Origin: Tepidiforma sp.
Lineage (GTDB): Bacteria > Chloroflexota > Dehalococcoidia > Tepidiformales > Tepidiformaceae
Direction: 5' to 3'
DNA: 64,000 nt
Assembly (NCBI GenBank): GCA_026003935.1
Contig: BPIE01000001.1
Span: 992,001 to 1,056,000, forward strand
Shown one piece after another: positions 16,396 through 22,967 of the stretch (positions within the stretch are counted from its first letter, which is position 1; each line of letters begins with the position of its first letter). The notes beneath the pieces were generated by a model that had not been told where the DNA came from, made no database searches, and saw only the letters and a program-made list of their open reading frames with translations. Made by a program: the position numbers and the translations under genes.

Positions 16396-16803
16396 TCAGG
16401 CGCGGGGCTGGGTGATGCGGAAGTGGTTGCCGAAGGGGTCGCGGCCGGCGCAGTCGATGCCGTAGGTCTGCTCCATGGGCTCCTGGGTCATCTCGACGCC
16501 GCGGGAGCGGAGCGTTTCGTAGGCGCTGCGGCAATCGCCGGTGTAGAAGATGAGCCAGCCGCCGGCGTGGCCTTTGCGCACGAGGTCGCGGAGGCGCTCA
16601 GCATCGGCCTCGTCCATCATGGGGCCGCCGGGGGTGAGGAGGACGATTTCGCGGTTATCGCCGGGAACGCCGACGGTGAGCCAGCGCATGACGCCGAGGT
16701 CGATGTCGTTGCGGACTTCGAGCCCGAGTTTGCCGACGTAAAAGTCGAGGGCGGCGTCCTGGTCGAGGACGTAGAGCTGTGAGATGCCAACCTGTGTGAA
16801 CAC
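16396..16803 (-). CDS. Glyoxalase/VOC-family protein, 135 aa
   Basis: A single vicinal-oxygen-chelate unit is visible: VGISQLYVLDQDAALDFYVG, KLGLEVRNDIDLGVMRWLTV, then GGWLIFYTGDCRSAYETLRS and GRDPFGNHFRITQPRA. The terminal DPFGN(H)xF motif is typical of glyoxalase/bleomycin-resistance-like proteins. The metal ligands are only partly clear, so the reaction is open. It starts with GTG, which is preceded by TATACT and a six-base spacer. Confidence 0.85.
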   Translation of the reverse strand: MFTQVGISQLYVLDQDAALDFYVGKLGLEVRNDIDLGVMRWLTVGVPGDNREIVLLTPGGPMMDEADAERLRDLVRKGHAGGWLIFYTGDCRSAYETLRSRGVEMTQEPMEQTYGIDCAGRDPFGNHFRITQPRA

Positions 16804-16809
16804 GGGGGA

Positions 16810-16815
16810 AGTATA
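16810..16815 (-). promoter_or_regulatory. Candidate leaderless -10 box (TATACT)
   Basis: TATACT on the minus strand ends 6 nt before the GTG at 16803. It is one of the best matches to the -10 consensus in the window and has no Shine-Dalgarno sequence. Confidence 0.6.
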
Positions 16816-16845
16816 GCGCGCGTTCCGCGTTCGGGGCCGAGGCCG

Positions 16846-16851
16846 TATCCT
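16846..16851 (+). promoter_or_regulatory. Candidate leaderless -10 box (TATCCT)
   Basis: TATCCT ends 8 nt before the ATG of the transketolase N-subunit gene. It lies back to back with the VOC-gene promoter, 30 bases away. Confidence 0.5.
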
Positions 16852-16859
16852 TGGCTGCG

Positions 16860-17702
16860 ATGCCCACGAGTGTTGCCCCTGTTTCCATCGATGAGCTGAA
16901 AGCGATTGCGAAGCGTATCCGCGCGCATATCGTCGAGATGGTGTTCGAAGCGCAGAGCGGCCACCCGGGGGGTTCGCTTTCGGCGGTCGAGCTGGGCGTG
17001 GCGCTCTACTGGAACCACCTGCGGTGCGACCCGGCGAATCCGGAGGACCCGGACCGCGACCGGTTCATCCTTTCGAAGGGGCATGCGACGCCGTTCTACT
17101 ATGCGGTGCTTGCGGAGCGGGGGTTCTTTTCGACGGAGCTGCTGAAGGGGTTCCGGAAGCTTGGGAGCCCGCTGCAGGGGCACCCTTCGATGAAGGCGCT
17201 GCCGGGTATCGAGATGTCGGGCGGCTCGCTGGGGCAGGGGCTTTCGTTTGCGATTGGGCACGCGCTGGCGGGGCGGCTCGATGGGCGGCAGTTCCGCTGC
17301 TGGGTAATGCTGGGGGATGGTGAGCTGAACGAGGGGCAGGTGTGGGAGGCGGCGATGGCGGTGCCGCACTTTTCGCTCGGGGACCGGGTCATCGCGCTGG
17401 TGGACCGGAACGGCATCCAGAACGACGGCTTCGCGGAGAAGATCATGCGGACGGACCCGCGGGCGATGTTTGCGGGGTTCGGCTGGAAGGTGATCGAGTG
17501 CGATGGGCACGACATGGCGGCGGTGGACGCGGCGCTGAGCGAGGCGGAGCGGCCTGATGAGCGGCCGCGCGTGGTGGTGGCGCACACGGTGAAGGGGAAG
17601 GGCGTCAGCTTCATGGAGAACAACCCGGGATTCCACGGGAAGGCGCCGACCCGAGAGCAGCTGGAGCAGGCGCTTGCGCAGATTGGGGAGGGCCTGGCAT
17701 GA
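16860..17702 (+). CDS. Transketolase, N-terminal subunit
   Basis: This is the thiamine-diphosphate-binding half of a split transketolase, which moves two-carbon units in the pentose phosphate pathway. Visible motifs are VFEAQSGHPGGSLSAVELGV, FILSKGHATPFYYAVLAERG, the EMSGGSLGQGLSFAIGHALA block, and the TPP/Mg site LGDGELNEGQVWEA. It is 280 residues long, as expected for the split archaeal/actinobacterial form. The ATG at 16860 is preferred over the TTG at 16851, which overlaps the -10 box. The C-terminal subunit follows with a 4-nt overlap. Confidence 0.95.
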   Translation: MPTSVAPVSIDELKAIAKRIRAHIVEMVFEAQSGHPGGSLSAVELGVALYWNHLRCDPANPEDPDRDRFILSKGHATPFYYAVLAERGFFSTELLKGFRKLGSPLQGHPSMKALPGIEMSGGSLGQGLSFAIGHALAGRLDGRQFRCWVMLGDGELNEGQVWEAAMAVPHFSLGDRVIALVDRNGIQNDGFAEKIMRTDPRAMFAGFGWKVIECDGHDMAAVDAALSEAERPDERPRVVVAHTVKGKGVSFMENNPGFHGKAPTREQLEQALAQIGEGLA

Positions 17703-18652
17703 CGCAGACGGCACCGGCGGCGGCAACGCGTGAGGCGTACCCATTCGCGCTGATGGAGCTGGTGGAGCAGGGCGTGGACGTGGTGGCGATCGACGCGGAC
17801 CTCTCGGTTTCGACGATGGGCTACCAGTTCGGGGAGAAGTACCCGGAGCGGTGGTACACGGTGGGCGTGGCGGAGCAGAACATGGTGGGGATTGCTGCGG
17901 GGCTGGCGGCGTGCGGGAAGACGGCGTTCATCGCGAGCTTCGCGGCGTTCCTCCCCGGGCGGTGCTTCGACCAGCTGCGGACGTCGGTGGCGCAGCCGCG
18001 GGGCGGGCTGAACGTGAAGTGTGTGGCGAGCCACGGGGGCATCACGGTGGGGGAGGACGGGATGAGTGCGCAGGCGATCGAGGACCTGGCGCTGGTGACG
18101 TCGCTCATTCCGTTCGATGTCGTGGTGCCGGCAGACTTCGAAGCGGCCAAGCAGGCGATTGTGGCGGTGGGCAAGACGACGCGGCCGGCATATGTGCGGA
18201 CGGGGAGGCCGAAGGTGCCGGCGATTTACGGGGCGGAGTACCGTTTCGAGCTCGGGAAGGCGACGCTGCTGCGCGAGGGGACGGATGTGACACTCATCGC
18301 GTGCGGGGTGCTCGTGGGGGTCGCGCTGGAGGCGGCGAAGCTGCTGGCGAACGAGGGGATTTCGGCGCGGGTGCTGGATATGGCGACGATCAAGCCGGTC
18401 GACCGGGAGGCGGTGCTTTCGGCCGCGCGGGAGACGGGCGCTATCGTGACGGCGGAGGAGCACCAGACGACGGGCGGGCTCGGCACGGCGGTGGCGCGGG
18501 TGCTGGCGGAGAATGCGCCCGTGCCGATGGCGTTTGTCGGGGTCGACCGGTACGGGACGAGCGGGAAGTGGGACGAGCTGCTGACGTACTTCGACCTGAC
18601 GCCGGGGCGGGTCGCGGCGGCGGCCCGGGAAGCGATCAGCCGGAAGCGGTAG
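17699..18652 (+). CDS. Transketolase, C-terminal subunit
   Basis: This is the pyrimidine-binding and C-terminal half that pairs with the upstream gene. VGVAEQNMVGIAAGLAACGK carries the catalytic Glu region. HGGITVGEDGMSAQAIEDLA and the C-terminal DRYGTSGKWDELLTYFDLTP domain are typical. The start overlaps the upstream stop as ATGA, so the subunits are made in equal amounts. The 3' end overlaps the convergent peroxiredoxin gene by 17 bases. Confidence 0.95.
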   Translation: MTQTAPAAATREAYPFALMELVEQGVDVVAIDADLSVSTMGYQFGEKYPERWYTVGVAEQNMVGIAAGLAACGKTAFIASFAAFLPGRCFDQLRTSVAQPRGGLNVKCVASHGGITVGEDGMSAQAIEDLALVTSLIPFDVVVPADFEAAKQAIVAVGKTTRPAYVRTGRPKVPAIYGAEYRFELGKATLLREGTDVTLIACGVLVGVALEAAKLLANEGISARVLDMATIKPVDREAVLSAARETGAIVTAEEHQTTGGLGTAVARVLAENAPVPMAFVGVDRYGTSGKWDELLTYFDLTPGRVAAAAREAISRKR

Positions 18653-19124
18653 CTGGAGAGGCGCCGCCGCGGGGCGCGATCTTCTCCAGCGCTTCGATGA
18701 CCTCTGGCACGTGGGCCGTGACGCGGAAGTCGTGGCGCATGGCGGCGCGGATGATGCCGTCTTTGTCGATGACGTAGGTGACGCGCGGGGGCATCCAGGG
18801 AATCCAGCCCCTGGCGTCGTAGAGCTCGCGGAGGCGGCCATCGGGGTCAGCGATGAGGGGGAAGGGGAGGCTGTGCTTTTCGCGGAAGGCGGTGTGGGAG
18901 TCGGCTGAATCGCCGGAGACGCCGACGATGATGGCGTCGTAGGCGGCGATGGCGCCGTAGTTGTCGCGGAAGGAGCAGGCCTCGGCGGTGCAGCCGGGGG
19001 TGAAGTCTTTGGGGTAGAAGTAGAGGACGACGTGCTTGTTGCCGCGGTAGTCGGAGAGGCGGAATGTGGTGCCGTCGTCGAGGGTGGCGGTGAAGTCGGG
19101 GGCGGGTGTGCCGGGCTTGAGCAT
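18636..19124 (-). CDS. bcp: Thioredoxin-dependent peroxiredoxin, BCP/PrxQ type
   Basis: This enzyme reduces hydroperoxides in the cytoplasm. The peroxidatic Cys45 and resolving Cys50 lie in KDFTPGCTAEACSFRDNY, the CxxxxC spacing that defines PrxQ/BCP. The N-terminal LKPGTPAPDFTATLDDG and the DGIIRAAMRHDF strand are typical. It is 162 residues long. GGAGG lies about nine bases before the ATG. Confidence 0.95.
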   Translation of the reverse strand: MLKPGTPAPDFTATLDDGTTFRLSDYRGNKHVVLYFYPKDFTPGCTAEACSFRDNYGAIAAYDAIIVGVSGDSADSHTAFREKHSLPFPLIADPDGRLRELYDARGWIPWMPPRVTYVIDKDGIIRAAMRHDFRVTAHVPEVIEALEKIAPRGGASPATASG

Positions 19125-19157
19125 GGGGCGGACCTCCGGCGGAGCAGGGTAGGGGCG

Positions 19158-19835
19158 CTACTGGGTATGGAAGCAGGCCTGGATGGCGGCAGCCGTCTCG
19201 GGTGAGCCGATGAGCTGGCCGACCTCTTCGGCGCGGGCTTCGCCGCGGATGAAGCGGAAGAAGCCGTGGGTGTCGGTCTTGAGGTGGACATCGGCGTCAG
19301 GGGCGCCGGCGCGGCGGGGGTGAAGGTGGCCGTCGTGGATATCGAAGGTCCAGGTGTTGGTGTCGCCGGCGTCGCTGATTTCGATGGTCATGCGGGCTTC
19401 GAGGTCTTTGGCGCGTTCGGGGTGGAAGGAGAAGGCGGGGATGATGCGGACGGCGAAGTCGTGGCTGACGCGGTTGCCGACGTGTTCTTCGCGGATGGGT
19501 TCGACGTATTTGCGGCCCCAGTCGAGGAGGGCGAGGAGGATGGGGCGGATTTCCCAGCCTTTTTCGGTGAGGGAGTATTCGACGCGCGGGGGGAGGGCTT
19601 TGAAGTAACGGCGTTCGACGATGCCGAGGGCCTCGAGGCGGCGGAGGCGGTCGGAGAGGACGTTGGGGGACATGCCGGAGCAGCTTTCGAGGATGTCGTT
19701 GTAGCGGTAGAGGCCGGACATGAGGTCGCGGATGATGAGGAGGGTCCAGCGGTCGCCAAGGATATCGAGCACCTGGGCGATGACACAGGGGAGGTTGTAG
19801 GTTCGGCCTGTGTCGGAATCTGCGCGCTGGGCCAT
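19158..19835 (-). CDS. HxlR-family regulator fused to an SCP2-like domain, 225 aa
   Basis: Residues 1-110 form an HxlR winged helix (VIAQVLDILGDRWTLLIIRD, GMSPNVLSDRLRRLEALGIV, VEYSLTEKGWEIRPILLALL). Residues 120-225 form a compact domain resembling SCP2/sterol-carrier modules (MTIEISDAGDTNTWTFDIHD, then ADVHLKTDTHGFFRFIRGEA). The regulator probably senses a lipid or hydrophobic ligand. CGGAG precedes the ATG. It is divergent from the small CxxC protein, whose promoter region lies in the 184-base gap between them. Confidence 0.85.
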   Translation of the reverse strand: MAQRADSDTGRTYNLPCVIAQVLDILGDRWTLLIIRDLMSGLYRYNDILESCSGMSPNVLSDRLRRLEALGIVERRYFKALPPRVEYSLTEKGWEIRPILLALLDWGRKYVEPIREEHVGNRVSHDFAVRIIPAFSFHPERAKDLEARMTIEISDAGDTNTWTFDIHDGHLHPRRAGAPDADVHLKTDTHGFFRFIRGEARAEEVGQLIGSPETAAAIQACFHTQ

Positions 19836-19874
19836 GAGCGGTGCTCCGGTTTGGATTGCGTCAAGGTTCGCGGT

Positions 19875-19886
19875 GGCGCTAGCGCC
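19875..19886. promoter_or_regulatory. 12-bp palindrome beside the CxxC-gene promoter
   Basis: GGCGCTAGCGCC is a perfect palindrome ending seven bases before the -35 box of the 67-residue protein gene. It is a plausible operator for the divergent HxlR-type regulator, but that assignment is inference. Confidence 0.4.
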
Positions 19887-19893
19887 GGGACTA

Positions 19894-19921
19894 TTGACAC
19901 GATAGCGCCCGATGCTATGAT
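19894..19921 (+). promoter_or_regulatory. Strong sigma70-type promoter (TTGACA-16-TATGAT)
   Basis: TTGACA (19894-19899) and TATGAT (19916-19921) are separated by 16 bp. Transcription would start near 19928, giving a leader of about 90 nt. The leader contains the inverted repeat GGCTAGT / ACTAGCC (19947-19953 and 19971-19977). This is the best two-box promoter in the window and drives the small CxxC protein gene. Confidence 0.75.
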
Positions 19922-20019
19922 GCGCCTACGAGCACTGCTACGGAAAGGCTAGTACCAGCGCTCGCCGATAACTAGCCTAGCCGAGGGGCAGTTGCCCGGT
20001 CAATCACCATGAGGGGTCT

Positions 20020-20223
20020 ATGACCATGGCTGACGCCACGATTGAGACGACGAAGGCTCCCCAGGCTGACCATTTCCACCGCTGGCGGATCGAGGAGCCG
20101 AATGGGCCGACGAGCCGCGGTGTCTGCAAGGTTTGCGGCGCTGAGAAGGAGTTCAAGAACTGGCTGGCCGAGGGCGACTTCATCACGAATGAAGAGCACC
20201 GGGCCATCGCTCCTGCGGCCTGA
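20020..20223 (+). CDS. Small CxxC protein, 67 aa
   Basis: The product is short, charged and without membrane segments: an N-terminal MTMADATIETTKAP tail, then HFHRWRIEEPNGPTSRGVCK, VCGAEKEFKNWLAEGDF and ITNEEHRA. One CxxC pair plus nearby His residues could bind a metal as a monomer or dimer. I know of no assigned function, although similar short proteins occur in Actinobacteria and Chloroflexota. It has GAGGGG close upstream of the ATG, a consensus promoter, and two hairpins after the stop. This arrangement suggests a separately transcribed, abundant protein. Confidence 0.8.
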   Translation: MTMADATIETTKAPQADHFHRWRIEEPNGPTSRGVCKVCGAEKEFKNWLAEGDFITNEEHRAIAPAA

Positions 20224-20243
20224 GCCTCCGTCCCTGCACCGGG

Positions 20244-20269
20244 CGGCGGGCGACCTCTCCCGCCCGCCG
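20244..20269 (+). terminator. First hairpin after the CxxC gene
   Basis: CGGCGGGCG (20244-20252) pairs perfectly with CGCCCGCCG (20261-20269) around an eight-base loop. It has no U-run and so may act as an RNA-stabilising stem ahead of the true terminator. Confidence 0.55.
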
Positions 20270-20283
20270 TACCCACCATCGAG

Positions 20284-20318
20284 CCGCCGCCCCGTCAAAC
20301 CGGGGCGGCGGTCGTCTT
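20284..20318 (+). terminator. Rho-independent terminator
   Basis: CCGCCGCCCCG (20284-20294) and CGGGGCGGCGG (20301-20311) form an 11-bp perfect stem with a six-base loop. A T-rich stretch (TCGTCTTG) follows. It also separates the gene from the convergent CoA-transferase gene. Confidence 0.75.
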
Positions 20319-20354
20319 GTCGGGGAAGCGGGGTGCCGGGGCAGAAGCGCTCAG

Positions 20355-21530
20355 TTAGATGATGCCGCGGGCGGCGAGGTCGGCGAGCTCGTGCTCTTCG
20401 AGGCCGAGGAGGCCGGTGAAGATTTCGCGGTTGTGCTCGCCGAGGCGGGGTGCGGGGCCGGGGATGGTCCCGGGGGTGGCGGTGAGACGGGGGACCACGC
20501 CGGGCTGGAGGATGGGACCGTACACGGGTGAGTCGACGGAGACGACCTGCTCGCGGGCGGCGTAGTGGTCGTCGGCGACGATATCGCTGACCTGGTAGAC
20601 GCGGGAGGCGGGCACGCCGTGGCGGTCGAGCGCGGCCTGGGCTTCGGCGAGGGGCCGGGCGGCGGCCCATTCGCGGATGATGGCGTGGATGGCTTCGTGG
20701 TTGGCGAGGAGGTTCTGGCGGGGGGTGAAGCGGGGGTCGGTGACGAGCTCGGGCCGGCCGATGGCTTCGCAAAGGCGTTCGAAGGCGCGCTGGGTGGTGG
20801 CGTTGATGACGAGATAGTGGCCGTCGGCGGTTTCGAACTGCTCGGCGGGGACGACGCCGGGGTAGTAATTGCCGCTGCGGGGTCTGTCGCGGCCGGTGAG
20901 GCCGTAGCTGGCGGCGTGGGTGCCGCTCATGCGCCAGACGGCTTCGTAGAGTGCGACATCGACATCCTGCCCGCGGCCGGTGTGGTCGCGGGCGCGGAGG
21001 GCGGCGAGGGCGCCGAAGGCGGCGAAGACCCCTGCGCCGTAATCGGCGACGAAGTAGCCGGGGCGGACGGGTGGACGGTCGGGGTAGCCGGTAACAGCGG
21101 TGATGCCGGAGAAGGCGAGCGCGACGCGGTCGAAGGCGGCGCGGTCGCGGTAGGGGCCGTCCTGTCCGAAGCCGGAGATGCGGACGACGACGAGGCCGGG
21201 GTTGGTTTGGCGAAGGGTCTCGGGGGCGAGGTCCCAGTCTTCGAGGGCGCCGGGGCGGAGGTTCTCGACGAGGACGTCGGCGGTATCGAGGAGGCGGCGG
21301 AAGAGGGCGCGGCCCTCGGGATGGGCGAGGTTGATGGTGACGGATTTTTGGCCGCGGTTGTCTTGTTCGAAGGAGAGGTTGCCGCGGTTGGCCTCGCCGG
21401 TGCCGGGGGGTTCGACTTTGATGACCTCGGCGCCGAACTCGGCGAGCAGGGTCGCGCAGAAGGGGGCTGCGAGGATTTGCCCGGCAGAGACGACGCGGAT
21501 GCCGGCGAGGGCGGGGAGGCGGTTCGGCAT
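20355..21530 (-). CDS. CaiB/BaiF (class III) CoA-transferase, 391 aa
   Basis: Class III CoA-transferases move CoA between carboxylic acids through an aspartyl-CoA intermediate. The N-terminal LAGIRVVSAGQILAAPFCAT and LAEFGAEVIKVEPPG, the DVLVENLRPGALEDWDL block, and DVDVALYEAVWRM with the probable catalytic Asp are all typical. The 391-residue length is standard. The acyl substrate is unknown. It is divergent from the alkyltransferase-like gene. Confidence 0.9.
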   Translation of the reverse strand: MPNRLPALAGIRVVSAGQILAAPFCATLLAEFGAEVIKVEPPGTGEANRGNLSFEQDNRGQKSVTINLAHPEGRALFRRLLDTADVLVENLRPGALEDWDLAPETLRQTNPGLVVVRISGFGQDGPYRDRAAFDRVALAFSGITAVTGYPDRPPVRPGYFVADYGAGVFAAFGALAALRARDHTGRGQDVDVALYEAVWRMSGTHAASYGLTGRDRPRSGNYYPGVVPAEQFETADGHYLVINATTQRAFERLCEAIGRPELVTDPRFTPRQNLLANHEAIHAIIREWAAARPLAEAQAALDRHGVPASRVYQVSDIVADDHYAAREQVVSVDSPVYGPILQPGVVPRLTATPGTIPGPAPRLGEHNREIFTGLLGLEEHELADLAARGII

Positions 21531-21545
21531 GGTGAGCGTGCATGA

Positions 21546-21551
21546 TACGGT
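21546..21551 (+). promoter_or_regulatory. Candidate leaderless -10 box (TACGGT)
   Basis: TACGGT ends 7 nt before the ATG at 21559. The opposite strand at the same place reads GTATCAT, which may serve the divergent CoA-transferase gene. Confidence 0.4.
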
Positions 21552-21558
21552 TGCACGG

Positions 21559-21936
21559 ATGGGAGGCGCACGAGAGCCGGGGGCGACGTTCTACGATGCG
21601 GTGTACGGGTTGGTGCGCGGGATTCCGCGGGGGCGGGTAATGACGTACGGGCAGGTGGCGCTGGAGCTGGGCTCGCCGGCTGCGGCGCGGGCGGTGGGAT
21701 ACGCGCTCTCGTATCTCCCGCTGGATACCGATGTTCCGTGGTGGCGGGTGGTGAATGCGCAGGGCGGCATCAGCCTGCGGGGGAGGGGCGAGGGGGCGGA
21801 CCTGCAGCGGCAGCTGCTGGAGGCAGAGGGCGTGGCGTTCGAGCGCGATGGCCGGGTCGATCTGCGGCGCTACCGCTGGTTCCCTTCGGGGGGCGACTGG
21901 GAGGACTCGGCGGCAAGTTTGGTGCCGGGAAGGTAG
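21559..21936 (+). CDS. Alkyltransferase-like protein (ATL, MGMT homologue), 125 aa
   Basis: The fold is that of the C-terminal DNA-binding domain of O6-alkylguanine transferase: FYDAVYGLVRGIPRGRVMTY, GQVALELGSPAAARAVGYAL. The alkyl-accepting PCHRV motif is replaced by PWWRV (residues 60-64), with Trp61 in place of the catalytic Cys. ATL proteins cannot repair O6-alkylguanine directly. They bind it and hand it to nucleotide excision repair. The C-terminal 22 residues overlap the convergent PPOX-type gene by 67 bases. Confidence 0.88.
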   Translation: MGGAREPGATFYDAVYGLVRGIPRGRVMTYGQVALELGSPAAARAVGYALSYLPLDTDVPWWRVVNAQGGISLRGRGEGADLQRQLLEAEGVAFERDGRVDLRRYRWFPSGGDWEDSAASLVPGR

Positions 21937-22409
21937 TAGCGGTCGTGCCAGATGCCGCGATAGGGTTCGCCCTGGAGGGGCATGCGCCAGGTGCGGATGC
22001 GGGCGCCGGCGAGGGGGACGCGAATGAGGGCGCGCGGCTGGTCGATCGTTTCCTGGATGTAGCGGTCGGCGGACTGGGGCGGGATGTAGCGGGTGGCGAT
22101 GCGGCGGTAGAGGTCGCGCCACGCGGCATCGTCGCCGGGCTGGCGGACAACCTCGGCGATGCCTTCGATGACGACCTTGCGGTAGGGCGGGTTTTGGTCG
22201 TCGATGGTGAGGGCGACGCGGGGGTCGTGGCGAATGTGGTCGAGCCACTCGGAGGCGGCGCGGGGTGTGATGTAGATGGCGTTGTCTTCGAAGATGAACC
22301 AGACGGGGGTGACGTGGGGCGCCCCGGCAGGGTCGACGGTGGCGATGCGGCAGAGGATGCCGGGCTGCTGGAGGAAGGCATCGCGTTCGTCGGGGGAGAG
22401 GGCTGGCAT
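21870..22409 (-). CDS. PPOX-class (pyridoxamine 5'-phosphate oxidase-like) protein, 179 aa
   Basis: This is a split-barrel flavin/F420-binding fold: ILCRIATVDPAGAPHVTPVW and FIFEDNAIYITPRAASEWLD, then DPRVALTIDDQNPPYRKVVI. The family includes F420-dependent reductases and heme-utilisation-like proteins, and nothing here fixes the substrate. GGAGG lies six bases before the ATG at 22409. The C-terminal part (WHDRYYLPGTK) runs into the 3' end of the convergent ATL gene. Confidence 0.85.
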   Translation of the reverse strand: MPALSPDERDAFLQQPGILCRIATVDPAGAPHVTPVWFIFEDNAIYITPRAASEWLDHIRHDPRVALTIDDQNPPYRKVVIEGIAEVVRQPGDDAAWRDLYRRIATRYIPPQSADRYIQETIDQPRALIRVPLAGARIRTWRMPLQGEPYRGIWHDRYYLPGTKLAAESSQSPPEGNQR

Positions 22410-22481
22410 TGGGGCCTCCGGCGGGAAGGTGCGGGGATTGGGTAGGATACGCACACGATACGCGAACCGGAGGAGCAGAAG

Positions 22482-22967
22482 ATGGACGAGCAGGCACAGG
22501 CGGCGAAGAAGACGCTGCTGCGGATGATCCCGTACGGGCTGTACGTGCTGGGGGTGCGGGATGGGGAGGAGGTTTCGGCGGCGGCGATCAACTGGGTGAC
22601 GCAGGTTTCGTTCACGCCGCCGCTGGTGGCGATGGGGGTGAAGAAGGACAGCGGCGCGTACGCGCTGCTGCAGCGCTCGGGGCAGTTTGCGCTGTCGTTC
22701 TTGGAGAGCGGGCAGGGGGACATTGCGTACGCGTTCTTCAAGCCGACGGTTGCCGAGGGGTCGAAGATCAACGGGCAGGAGACGGAGACCGCGAACAACG
22801 GTGCGCCGGTGCTCGCGGCGGCGCCGGGCTACATCGAGGGGCGGGTCGTGGGCGAGGTGGCGCTCGGCGACCACAGCTGTGTGGTGGGGGAAGTGACGAA
22901 CGCCGTCCTGCGACGGGAGGCGAAGGTGCTGACGCTGGACGAGCTGGGCGTGAAGTACGGGGGCTAA
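22482..22967 (+). CDS. Flavin reductase family protein, 161 aa
   Basis: The sequence follows the flavin-reductase-like split barrel: MIPYGLYVLGVRDGEEVSAA, AINWVTQVSFTPPLVAMGVK, then a C-terminal barrel segment with GEVALGDHSCVVGEVTNAVL. Such proteins bind FMN and reduce flavins, or act as the reductase of a two-component monooxygenase. GGAGGAG lies six bases before the ATG. The stop overlaps the end of the convergent alpha-galactosidase gene by four bases. Confidence 0.87.
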   Translation: MDEQAQAAKKTLLRMIPYGLYVLGVRDGEEVSAAAINWVTQVSFTPPLVAMGVKKDSGAYALLQRSGQFALSFLESGQGDIAYAFFKPTVAEGSKINGQETETANNGAPVLAAAPGYIEGRVVGEVALGDHSCVVGEVTNAVLRREAKVLTLDELGVKYGG

